Positions 1-9,535 of a DNA stretch of 64,000 nucleotides are shown here, one piece after another. Position 1 is the stretch's first letter, and every line of letters starts with the position of its first letter. A model generated the notes under the pieces. It did not search any database, was not told where the DNA came from, and worked only from the letters and a program-made list of their open reading frames with translations. Made by a program: the position numbers and the translations under genes. The stretch is taken from positions 62,001 to 126,000 of the forward strand of contig NZ_RZNH01000002.1 of assembly GCF_013141825.1 (NCBI RefSeq), in the 5' to 3' direction. The stretch is from Marinifilum caeruleilacunae. GTDB taxonomy: Bacteria; Bacteroidota; Bacteroidia; Bacteroidales; Marinifilaceae.

Positions 1-539
1 AATATACAGAAGTGTTTCAAACTCATTCTGGATGCGACTCTACCAAAACTGTAATTTTAACTGTTCAATCGGTTGACACAAGAGTAGAACAAGATGGATC
101 TACCCTAAAAGCTGTGGCTTCGGATGCTACTTACCAATGGGTAAAATGTGACGATGAATTTTCTGAAATCGAGTCGGAAACCAATGCTTCCTTCACGCCA
201 GTGGAAGATGGTGATTATGCTGTAATTGTGAATCAAAATGAATGCAGCGACAGGTCCGATTGTTATTCAATCATCATTACCTCGGTATTCGATGAGTTCA
301 AAAAAGATTGGAACATTTACCCTAATCCTGTAAAGCAAAATTTACACATAAATCTGGATAGAGCTTACGCTGATATACAAGTGAATGTTTACAATTCATC
401 AGGGCAAGTTGTTATGTCAAAACAAAGCCATACTTCGAAACAATTGATGCTGGAAGTAAACGACTTAGCAAACGGTTTATATATTTTAAAAATTGATGCT
501 GATAACAAGCATGCAACTTATAAGTTTATTAAGAAGTAA
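1..539 (+). CDS. T9SS-secreted protein, C-terminal part (5' end outside window)
   Basis: The reading frame is open to the left edge, so this is the 3' part of a larger gene; the GTG at 12 is not a convincing start. The fragment has an Ig-like or adhesin-type stretch rich in Asp, Ser and paired Cys. It then carries a type A sorting domain of about 75 residues, beginning W-N-I-Y-P-N-P and ending G-L-Y-I-L-K-I ... Y-K-F-I-K-K. In Bacteroidota this tail directs export through the type IX secretion system and is removed on attachment to the cell surface. The cargo function cannot be read because the N-terminal part is missing. Confidence 0.88.
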   Translation, partial: YTEVFQTHSGCDSTKTVILTVQSVDTRVEQDGSTLKAVASDATYQWVKCDDEFSEIESETNASFTPVEDGDYAVIVNQNECSDRSDCYSIIITSVFDEFKKDWNIYPNPVKQNLHINLDRAYADIQVNVYNSSGQVVMSKQSHTSKQLMLEVNDLANGLYILKIDADNKHATYKFIKK

Positions 540-572
540 ATTTTAGACGAAAAAGGAATAAATCAATCTAAA

Positions 573-890
573 ATGATCCTAAAATCAAAAGATTCAAAGA
601 AAAGAGAATTCAAGGGTGTCGACTTTGAGGTGCTGGCATCGGGCTATCAATCTATGGTCACTAAAATGAATTATAAAATAGGAGACAAAGTCCCGCCTCA
701 TGCTCATCCAAACGAGCAAAGTGGCTACGTAATTTCGGGAGAATACATCATTCAGTACGGAGAATTTACCGAAAAACTATTGCCTGGCGACAGCTATTGC
801 ATTCCAGAAAATGCCCCACACAGCTGGGAAGTGATTATAGGCGGAGAGGTAATTGATGTTTTTACTCCTCCCAGAAAAGATTATTTATAG
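573..890 (+). CDS. Cupin domain protein
   Basis: This is a 105-residue single-domain cupin. Motif 1 reads H43-A-H45-P-N-E-Q49 ... G56, and motif 2 has P78-E-N-A-P-H83, so three His plus Glu/Gln can bind a divalent metal. The small beta-barrel fold fits a sugar- or metabolite-binding protein or a small dioxygenase or isomerase; the substrate is unknown. Two bases separate it from the downstream hydrolase, so the two are probably co-transcribed. The ATG at 573 gives the full length expected for the family. Confidence 0.85.
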   Translation: MILKSKDSKKREFKGVDFEVLASGYQSMVTKMNYKIGDKVPPHAHPNEQSGYVISGEYIIQYGEFTEKLLPGDSYCIPENAPHSWEVIIGGEVIDVFTPPRKDYL

Positions 891-892
891 AA

Positions 893-1693
893 ATGAAAAA
901 AGTAGCAATCAATACATTAAAAATAGCACTTGTCCTGTACGTAGCTTTTTGTGCAGGACTCTATTTCTTGCAGGAAAATTTCATCTTCTTTCCGGAAAAA
1001 TTGGAGGCAGATCACTCCTTCCATTTTACACAGAAATTTGAAGAGTTGGAATTCAATACAGCCGACGGCATTAACTTACACGGCCTACTCTTTAAGGCCG
1101 ATAGTGCAAAAGGTGTAATTTTCTACCTTCACGGAAATGGAGGTTCGCTGCGTTCGTGGGGAAATGTGGCCCAAAACTATACCAGTCTGAATTACGATGT
1201 TCTGATGCTCGATTACAGAGGTTACGGAAAAAGTGAAGGTGAAATTTCAGGCCAGGAGCAACTTTATACCGACAACCAATTGGTTTACGATGAGCTGAAG
1301 AAAATCTACAAAGAGGAGGATATCGTTGTCTTAGGTTATTCCATTGGAACCGGACTGGCCGCAAAGCTGGCATCCGATAACCTGCCTGCCCGTTTAATTC
1401 TACAAGCTCCATATTACAGTTTAACTGATATGATGCGCCAAAGATTTTCTTTTGTGCCTACTTTTCTCCTGAAATACAAATTTGCTACCAACGAATACCT
1501 CAAGAATTGCTCCATGCCTGTTACTATCTTTCATGGAAAAGACGATCGGGTGATCTCTTACCAAGCAGCGGTACAACTTCGCATGGATTTTCCAGATAAG
1601 GTTGAACTGATCTCTCTGGAAAATCAAGGTCACAATCAAATGACGGATCATCCGAAATATCAGTCTGAGCTGAAACGAATACTTACCCAATAA
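893..1693 (+). CDS. Alpha/beta hydrolase, membrane-anchored
   Basis: This 266-residue protein has one hydrophobic N-terminal segment (about 8-26) followed by an alpha/beta-hydrolase domain of the BEM46/FrsA-like type. The oxyanion-hole motif is H80-G-N-G-G. The nucleophile elbow is G148-Y-S150-I-G, and D218 (in H-G-K-D-D) and H247 (in Q-G-H) complete the triad. It probably acts as an esterase or peptidase at the outer face of the inner membrane; the substrate is unknown. It starts two bases after the cupin stop, so the two likely share an mRNA. Confidence 0.86.
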   Translation: MKKVAINTLKIALVLYVAFCAGLYFLQENFIFFPEKLEADHSFHFTQKFEELEFNTADGINLHGLLFKADSAKGVIFYLHGNGGSLRSWGNVAQNYTSLNYDVLMLDYRGYGKSEGEISGQEQLYTDNQLVYDELKKIYKEEDIVVLGYSIGTGLAAKLASDNLPARLILQAPYYSLTDMMRQRFSFVPTFLLKYKFATNEYLKNCSMPVTIFHGKDDRVISYQAAVQLRMDFPDKVELISLENQGHNQMTDHPKYQSELKRILTQ

Positions 1694-1757
1694 AGGAAGA
1701 TGAATGCCCTGATAATGACATGGCATAGTAATAAAACAACTCTCAAGCAAACATTAG

Positions 1758-2270
1758 ATGAAACTTCGAATTAAGAACACAAAAATCACAATCTGGACAT
1801 TATCCATTTATCAAATTATTGGCGGATTACTGGGAATATATGTAACGGCTTATTTAATGACAAGGACACATAACCTAAATGGAACCATCCTGTTAATCTT
1901 TCTTCTTGCTGCAGGATTATACCTTTTCTCTATTAAGTCTGGAATCGCATTATTACAAAAAGATTACAGGAAAGGATTGATTTATTCCATGATCAATCAG
2001 GTTTTGCAAATCGTTTCCATAGCGGTTGGAGGATATAAGTTTGACTATTTCTCAGGATCGAAATTTACTCTCGGATGTAATTTTACCGATGGTATTTTCT
2101 TTAATTTTAATTTCGGACTGACTTCAGAGTTTAATTTCAGCTACAATGTTGATAAATATGAGTATTATCTACATATTAATATCCTTGCTATTTTAATTCT
2201 GTATGTTTTAAATGATCTTTATAAAGAACTCTACAGTAAAAGAAAAATCGTTTTGGCAGAAGACGCATGA
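1758..2270 (+). CDS. Small membrane protein of unknown function
   Basis: I do not recognise this 170-residue protein. It has hydrophobic segments near residues 13-35, 42-62, 75-92 and 140-158, so about four membrane spans. An aromatic-rich stretch (many Phe, Tyr and Asn) lies before the last one. Its stop overlaps the start of the following Crp/Fnr gene by four bases (ATGA), so the two are translationally coupled. The protein could be a membrane partner of that regulator or simply co-expressed with it. Confidence 0.75.
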   Translation: MKLRIKNTKITIWTLSIYQIIGGLLGIYVTAYLMTRTHNLNGTILLIFLLAAGLYLFSIKSGIALLQKDYRKGLIYSMINQVLQIVSIAVGGYKFDYFSGSKFTLGCNFTDGIFFNFNFGLTSEFNFSYNVDKYEYYLHINILAILILYVLNDLYKELYSKRKIVLAEDA

Positions 2271-2848
2271 ACAAGTTAATAGAACATATTAAGCAATACG
2301 CACCTTTAAACGATGAAGCCATCGAGCTGCTTTGCAAGTCGGTGAGTAAACGAGTATTCAAAAGGAATGATATCATTTTTTCGGAAGGGAAAATATCGGA
2401 TGAAATTTACTTACTGACAAAGGGCTGTGTAAGATTGTTCTACAATGTTGATGGAACAGACAAAACCGCATTCTTTTACACAGAAGGCCAGTTTATTTGT
2501 GCAGGCGAAAGCTATACTTTTAATATCCCTGCCATTGAAAATTACCAGGCTATTGAAGAAACGGAACTCTATGTATTTACAAAAGCAAAAATTGAAGAAC
2601 TTTTAGGCAAAATGCCCGAAATGGAAATCATTGCACGCATTGCTACAGAAAATGAATTGATCACCTATCAAAAATTGGTGGCTTCCTTTGTATGCAAATC
2701 GGCCGAAGAGCGGTATGTCGACTTGCTAAATACACAAGGAGATTTATTTCAGCGTGTGCCCCAACAATACATCGCTTCTTTCTTAGGTGTTTCGCCCGAA
2801 ACATTAAGCAGAATTAAGAACCGCGTGCACAAAAAACTCGGTTCTTGA
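2267..2848 (+). CDS. Crp/Fnr family transcription regulator
   Basis: This 193-residue protein has an N-terminal cyclic-nucleotide-binding-like barrel (about 25-115) and a C-terminal winged helix. The recognition region reads I-A-S-F-L-G-V-S-P-E-T-L-S-R-I (about 169-183). That form is typical of Bacteroidota Crp/Fnr proteins whose ligand is unknown. There is no N-terminal Cys cluster, so a [4Fe-4S] FNR sensor is unlikely. It overlaps the upstream membrane-protein gene. A perfect palindrome of FNR half-site type covers its stop codon and precedes the next gene, suggesting control of that gene or of itself. Confidence 0.9.
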   Translation: MNKLIEHIKQYAPLNDEAIELLCKSVSKRVFKRNDIIFSEGKISDEIYLLTKGCVRLFYNVDGTDKTAFFYTEGQFICAGESYTFNIPAIENYQAIEETELYVFTKAKIEELLGKMPEMEIIARIATENELITYQKLVASFVCKSAEERYVDLLNTQGDLFQRVPQQYIASFLGVSPETLSRIKNRVHKKLGS

Positions 2849-2859
2849 CGATCGTCAAG
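2844..2859. promoter_or_regulatory. FNR-type 16-bp perfect palindrome
   Basis: CTTGACGATCGTCAAG is perfectly symmetric and holds the half-sites TTGAC-N4-GTCAA, the geometry of FNR-class sites (TTGAT-N4-ATCAA). A TAACTTTA element resembling the -7 box lies at 2881-2888. The dyad centre is therefore about 43 bases upstream of the likely transcript start of the downstream oxidoreductase, a position typical of activation. The site overlaps the stop of a Crp/Fnr gene. Function is inferred. Confidence 0.5.
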
Positions 2860-2898
2860 TAGAAACTGCCCTGCCTGCCCTAACTTTATAAAAAAAAG

Positions 2899-3765
2899 AT
2901 GAAGAAAGAAAAAGTGTTGGTAGCGGGCGCAAGTGGATACCTGGGACAATATTTAGTAAAAGAACTGAAAAAACAAGGCTACTGGGTACGCGTCTTGATC
3001 CGCAAAGAAAATCAGAAAAAGAAATTTGAGCAGGTAGACCATTACCATTTGGGAGAAGCTACCGACCCGGCTTCCATCAAAGGCGTTTGCAGCAATATCG
3101 ATTGGGTTTTCTCCTGTATTGGCATTACCCGCCAAAAGGATGGTTTCACATACATGGATGTAGATTACCAGGCCAACTCCAATCTCTTGAAGGAAGCTTT
3201 GCGCGATAATGTGAAAACCTTTCAATATGTTTCGGCCATTCATGGCGATCGGCTTCGTCATTTAAAAATTTTTGAAGCCAAAGAACGCTTTGTAGATGAA
3301 CTGGTGGCTTCGGGCATCTCCTATTCCATTATCAGGCCCAATGGTTTCTTTTCGGATATGAGAGATTTTCTGGGTATGGCAAAAACAGGAAGAGTATACC
3401 TCTTTGGTAATGGACAGTACAAACTAAATCCCATACATGGTGAAGACCTGGCAAAAGTATGTATTGATAAAATGCGTGTAGGTGTTCAGGAAGAAAGCGT
3501 GGGTGGAATGGAGATTTTCAGCCAGAATGAATTGGCCGAACTGGCCCTGAAATCATGGCAAAAAGAGATAAAAATTACTCACCTTCCGGACTGGATCAGA
3601 AAACTCATCATTTTTCTCCTAAGAACATTTACCTCTTCAAAAACCTATGGACCGATAGAGTTCTTCCTAACTGCCATGAGCCACGACAATATTGCTAAGC
3701 CATATGGTTCGAAACGATTGGAAGATTTTTTCTGGTCGGAAGTCCAAAAGAATAAAAAGGTTTAG
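2899..3765 (+). CDS. Atypical SDR, NAD(P)-binding (NmrA-like) protein
   Basis: This 288-residue Rossmann-fold protein begins with the nucleotide-binding motif G10-A-S-G13-Y-L-G16, followed by a basic loop (V-L-I-R-K) that suggests NADPH. The central region, ending R-P-N-G-F-F, is typical of atypical short-chain dehydrogenases of the NmrA/complex-I-assembly type. The canonical Y-x-x-x-K pair is not evident, so it may be a sensor or a non-canonical reductase. It stands alone behind the FNR-type palindrome and a TAACTTTA element. Confidence 0.82.
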   Translation: MKKEKVLVAGASGYLGQYLVKELKKQGYWVRVLIRKENQKKKFEQVDHYHLGEATDPASIKGVCSNIDWVFSCIGITRQKDGFTYMDVDYQANSNLLKEALRDNVKTFQYVSAIHGDRLRHLKIFEAKERFVDELVASGISYSIIRPNGFFSDMRDFLGMAKTGRVYLFGNGQYKLNPIHGEDLAKVCIDKMRVGVQEESVGGMEIFSQNELAELALKSWQKEIKITHLPDWIRKLIIFLLRTFTSSKTYGPIEFFLTAMSHDNIAKPYGSKRLEDFFWSEVQKNKKV

Positions 3766-3856
3766 CCTGCAAAAACAAAATCATTTTTATACTGTTTAAA
3801 AAGTAAAACATCACCTTCTGACTTAGATACAAACTCCATTTTTCAAAACAATAATA

Positions 3857-3887
3857 TCATGTAAATATTTAATAATTAATTACATGA
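3857..3887. promoter_or_regulatory. Inverted repeat upstream of katG
   Basis: TCATGTAA (3857-3864) and TTACATGA (3880-3887) form a perfect 8-bp inverted repeat with a 15-nt spacer, ending 55 bases before the katG start. A TAAATTTA at 3905-3912 could serve as the -7 element. The repeat has no T-run after it, so an operator fits better than a terminator. The regulator is unknown. Confidence 0.4.
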
Positions 3888-3930
3888 ATGGATAAACATT
3901 TCCGTAAATTTAGGTTTATAGGAATTTTAA

Positions 3931-6159
<2,229 letters not shown>

Positions 6160-6180
6160 GAAGAAGATTTGAGATAAAAC

Positions 6181-6209
6181 GGAGGTGATCCTATGATTGG
6201 ATCGCCTTC
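6181..6209. terminator. Terminator after katG
   Basis: GGAGGTGATCC (6181-6191) pairs over 11 positions, two of them G-U, with 6199-6209 around a 7-nt loop, and a T-rich stretch follows. It sits between convergent genes and also covers the 3' end of the opposite-strand small gene, so it may work in both directions. Confidence 0.55.
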
Positions 6210-6487
6210 TGTTCTTTGGAATCGTTGATCAGATCCAATAGAAGGTCAACAATGTGCTCTGAGCTGCTTTTCTTCAATTTCTCGTGCATGCACAATTGTA
6301 CCATGCCACTTTCGCCACGGTACACAAAGCGCCCTATGCTTCTGCAATTGTTTTGAGAATACAAAAGAATCTGATTAATGGTGGTTCCCTTTGCATCACT
6401 GTACAAACATTCCATCTTCCAGAAAATATTACGATTCTCTTTCGATAGCTTATTCAGTAGATTCAATATGATGACTTTATCAACCAT
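6191..6487 (-). CDS. Hypothetical 98-residue protein
   Basis: I do not recognise this protein. It is the only sizeable reading frame in the gap between katG and the next gene, and it has ordinary residue composition rather than the skew of a shadow frame. It looks soluble and alpha/beta, with N-terminal helices (V-I-I-L-N-L-L-N-K-L) and four Cys spread along the chain. It is convergent with katG, and its end falls inside the katG terminator stem. A real single-gene unit is likely but not certain. Confidence 0.55.
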   Translation of the reverse strand: MVDKVIILNLLNKLSKENRNIFWKMECLYSDAKGTTINQILLYSQNNCRSIGRFVYRGESGMVQLCMHEKLKKSSSEHIVDLLLDLINDSKEQKAIQS

Positions 6488-6640
6488 GCCACGAATTTTT
6501 ACGCACTTGTTAAATCATTTCATAGCGTGTGTTCAAGCTTTTGATATCAATCGGAAGATGCTGAGGTAGTAATGATATAACGTTTCAAAGGGAAAATAGT
6601 TGTAAATCAAACTATCGATTTTTGACTTAAGCACTTTAAA

Positions 6641-6943
6641 TTGAATGAAAAAAACATTAGCTTCATAGGTATGAAAAAGAAGAACTGGCAAATCAAACTG
6701 GGAATCATTTTAATGATCGCCTGCATTCCATTTTTCCTGATCCTGCCCGTAATCCCATTCCTGGAATTAGAGGCCAAAACGAAAATTACCCTCTCTACCA
6801 TTTCCCTCGTGATTGGTGAGGTTTTGTTTTGGGGTGGTGGAATCCTGGTAGGCAAAGAACTTTTTGTGAAATACAAATCCTATTTCAATCCTAAAAACTG
6901 GTTCAGGAAAAAAGATCAGGATACAACAACTAAGCCTCAATAA
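6641..6943 (+). CDS. Small two-span membrane protein (transporter-suffix type)
   Basis: This protein of about 100 residues has two hydrophobic helices (about 20-40 and 49-70) and a basic tail. It resembles the short 'transporter suffix domain' proteins of Bacteroidota; that assignment is from memory of the pattern L-I-L-P-V-I-P-F-L. An internal ATG at 6671 would give a 90-residue protein starting M-K-K-K-N-W and may be the true start. TspO follows after one base, so the two are likely co-expressed. Confidence 0.65.
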   Translation: MNEKNISFIGMKKKNWQIKLGIILMIACIPFFLILPVIPFLELEAKTKITLSTISLVIGEVLFWGGGILVGKELFVKYKSYFNPKNWFRKKDQDTTTKPQ

Positions 6944-6944
6944 T

Positions 6945-7403
6945 ATGATATACAGACTCCTACTATTCCTACTGATCAACTTTGGCGCTTTGGCCATTGG
7001 CAGCATTTTTACAAGCAAAGGTGTACCTTCCGAATGGTATGCAGGACTCAACAAAGCTCCATGGACACCCCCAGGGTGGACATTTGGATTGGCCTGGAGC
7101 ACAATCATGATCTGCTTTAGCTTTTACATGGCCTATTTGTGGCCAAAAGCAGAAAACAGGAACCTATTGATCTTGCTATTTGCCCTGCAATGGATTCTGA
7201 ATGTAAGCTGGAACCCAACTTTCTTTTACTTCCATTTTGTTTTGGCCGGACTTCTGGTCATTCTCCTTCTTACTTTGCTCACAAGCTTCTTTCTGCTTTA
7301 TTATACTTCCACCTTAAAGTGGAAATCACTGTTTATTCTGCCCTACGTGCTTTGGCTATTGGTAGCAACTTCTTTAAATGCCTATATCTTGCTAAAAAAC
7401 TGA
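6945..7403 (+). CDS. tspO: TspO/MBR family protein
   Basis: This 152-residue membrane protein has five predicted helices, as expected for the tryptophan-rich sensory protein/benzodiazepine-receptor family. The signature P-W-T-P-P-G-W-T-F-G-L-A-W follows helix 1, and W-N-V-S-W-N-P-type residues (L-N-V-S-W-N-P-T-F-F) lie in helix 3. TspO binds porphyrins and related ligands and is linked to oxidative stress and tetrapyrrole turnover, which suits the nearby katG. It is co-transcribed with the upstream small membrane protein. Confidence 0.93.
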   Translation: MIYRLLLFLLINFGALAIGSIFTSKGVPSEWYAGLNKAPWTPPGWTFGLAWSTIMICFSFYMAYLWPKAENRNLLILLFALQWILNVSWNPTFFYFHFVLAGLLVILLLTLLTSFFLLYYTSTLKWKSLFILPYVLWLLVATSLNAYILLKN

Positions 7404-7705
7404 TGCATACAAAAACAAGATGAGGCAAAGTGGCTGCATATAGGATATGCAAAAATAATTTGATGAATAATGGAGTGCTGGTAAAACTCCTTTGAGGCAG
7501 GAAGTATACCTTATTTTTTCTACACAAATAATTACAGATCGAAATAAATGTAATTCTAAGTATTAGTATGCGATTAAGCTACTAAATACAAGCCAATTTG
7601 CACTTGCTATTTAAAATCAATATGATTTATTATGTCATTAAAATTCGTTATATTTAAAATGACACCTGTTTAATTTATTATAAATCATTCTAAGCCCCCT
7701 AGCCT
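7404..7705. other. Non-coding gap with promoter-like elements
   Basis: No gene or tRNA is visible in these 302 bases. TGCATAT-AGG-ATATGCA (7435-7451) is a small perfect hairpin just after tspO and may be its transcript end. TGTCATT (7633-7639) and AATGACA (7658-7664) form an inverted repeat that brackets a possible -7 element TATATTTA (7649-7656) for the gene at 7706. Confidence 0.4.
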
Positions 7706-9535
7706 GTGAATATCCCCTCAAGCAAACTAATTTTTTTGCCCTTTTTTTTCCTCTTTTCCCTTATGGGATTTTGCCAGGACATCCCAATTCAATTGTTAGA
7801 AGAAGAAGTGATCATTCAAAACGATTCATCTTTTGTCCGAAACATTAGTGTGCACTTCAAAAAAAATTCGGAAGATTTTGTTTATCCCATATTTTACGAT
7901 CGCGAATTGGAAGAAGTAGAGAATTTGCGTGTTGAGATCAAAAAAGGAAAGAAATACAAAGCTTTTAAACATCAGGCCATTGCCAGCAAAGACATTGACA
8001 CGGAATACATTACCAGTAAAAGAATCAAATCCATTGCGGTTCCGGCCGAAGAAAATGCAAAAGTAAGCTACAGTATACATTGCAAGGAACTCATGTATTT
8101 TACCGATTTGCGACTGTTCTCATTTCATGATGTAGATAGCATAAAATACAAAATTACGGTACCAAAATCGCTTCATATGGCAAGAAACCTGATTTACCAG
8201 GATTCCATAAAATTCTTACAAGTAGATTCTGTTCTTCTTGATACTGCCATACAATGGAAAATCAAAGCTGTACCCATTAAAATTAAAGCTGATCCTCTGG
8301 CTTTATTTGGTATCTACAGAAACCTGAAAGTTCCTTTGTTCAGAACCATTATTACCCCTACAGAATATATCGGTAATGAAACTGCATATATGAACCATTG
8401 GTACCTAAACAAACTTGAAAAAAGAATAGGGTTGGATTCTCTGGCCCTTCGAAAAATTGATTTGTTAACAGAAGGAATGACCGATAGCTTACAAATCATT
8501 AAAAGCCTTTACAAATATGTTCGATCCAATTTTAAATATGTTGCCATAGAAATAGGAATGGGTGCCTTCATTCCTTCCCACGTGAACGAGGTGTATCGTC
8601 ATAAATATGGTGATTGTAAAGATTTATCAAACTTTTTATCGGAAGCACTTAGACACAAGGGAATTCGCAGCGACATTGCGCTGGCAGCAACTTTCAATCA
8701 TATCAGCAATTGCGATTTTCCTTCCCTGGTGTCAGCCAATCATGTAATTTGTGTTGCCTATTGCAATGGCAAAAAAATCATTTTAGACCCTACCGATCCG
8801 ATCCATATCATGGAACAGCCGGTTCAAAGTCTTCAGAATCGATCCATTTTGATCATTAATAAAGATGGTGGTGAATTTCTTTCTGTTGAAGGATTTTCTC
8901 CCCGGCAAAATCTCATTGATTACCAGATCAAGCTACAGGTGAATTCTGACCAAAATGCCATAGAAGGTGATTTTCATGTCTCATATAATGGTCTTTCAGG
9001 TAACTATTTAAAGTATTCGCTTTACGATCAGAACAAAGACAAGAGAAATAAAATTTGTACAAAGTATTATGAATCGGTTTTCAACCAGGAGAACATTGGT
9101 GAATTGAAATTATCCGACTCTCAGGATCCATTGCAGGCACAGGGAAAAATATCAGTAAAAGGAAAACTTTTCAAGGATAAACACAACAGTCTGCTCTTCC
9201 TCGATTTCTTACCTCGCCTGGTGGAAAGTGTGGAAAGAAAGATGCTTTTGGAGGGAACATATCTCGGACATACCTGCCACAAAAGAGTAAAAATTCAAAT
9301 TCAATTGCCCGATGAGTATAAAGAATTTGAGCCCATCAAACATGAGATCACAAAAGAGAATGTTTCACTACATATGAGAATCGAAAAACATGAAAATGGC
9401 TTGCTTGAGTGTAATTATGACTTTGTTCTCAACCATATATTCATCGATAAGCACAACAAGGAAGCAATCAACCATATTCTAAAATCCTTCAAAGAAATTA
9501 CCAATGAACCAATTATACTTCAAAAGAAAGGCTAA
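7706..9535 (+). CDS. Secreted DUF3857/transglutaminase-like protein
   Basis: This 609-residue protein has a signal peptide (hydrophobic 8-21, cleavage near F-C-Q) and a DUF3857 beta-rich domain (about 30-230). A transglutaminase-core domain follows (about 240-380) and a C-terminal beta region closes it. The papain-like triad is intact: C304 in Y-G-D-C-K-D-L, H346 in A-N-H-V-I and D361 in L-D-P-T-D. The family is cysteine-protease-like and lies in the periplasm or on the cell surface; substrates are not established. The start is GTG. The next gene, of related architecture, overlaps its end by 32 bases. Confidence 0.88.
   Translation: MNIPSSKLIFLPFFFLFSLMGFCQDIPIQLLEEEVIIQNDSSFVRNISVHFKKNSEDFVYPIFYDRELEEVENLRVEIKKGKKYKAFKHQAIASKDIDTEYITSKRIKSIAVPAEENAKVSYSIHCKELMYFTDLRLFSFHDVDSIKYKITVPKSLHMARNLIYQDSIKFLQVDSVLLDTAIQWKIKAVPIKIKADPLALFGIYRNLKVPLFRTIITPTEYIGNETAYMNHWYLNKLEKRIGLDSLALRKIDLLTEGMTDSLQIIKSLYKYVRSNFKYVAIEIGMGAFIPSHVNEVYRHKYGDCKDLSNFLSEALRHKGIRSDIALAATFNHISNCDFPSLVSANHVICVAYCNGKKIILDPTDPIHIMEQPVQSLQNRSILIINKDGGEFLSVEGFSPRQNLIDYQIKLQVNSDQNAIEGDFHVSYNGLSGNYLKYSLYDQNKDKRNKICTKYYESVFNQENIGELKLSDSQDPLQAQGKISVKGKLFKDKHNSLLFLDFLPRLVESVERKMLLEGTYLGHTCHKRVKIQIQLPDEYKEFEPIKHEITKENVSLHMRIEKHENGLLECNYDFVLNHIFIDKHNKEAINHILKSFKEITNEPIILQKKG

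Noticed and set aside
6181-6195. GGAGGTGATCC followed by ATG after katG, an apparent extended ribosome-binding site
   Set aside because: The following frame is only 11 codons, and the same bases form the 5' arm of a terminator stem, which explains them better.
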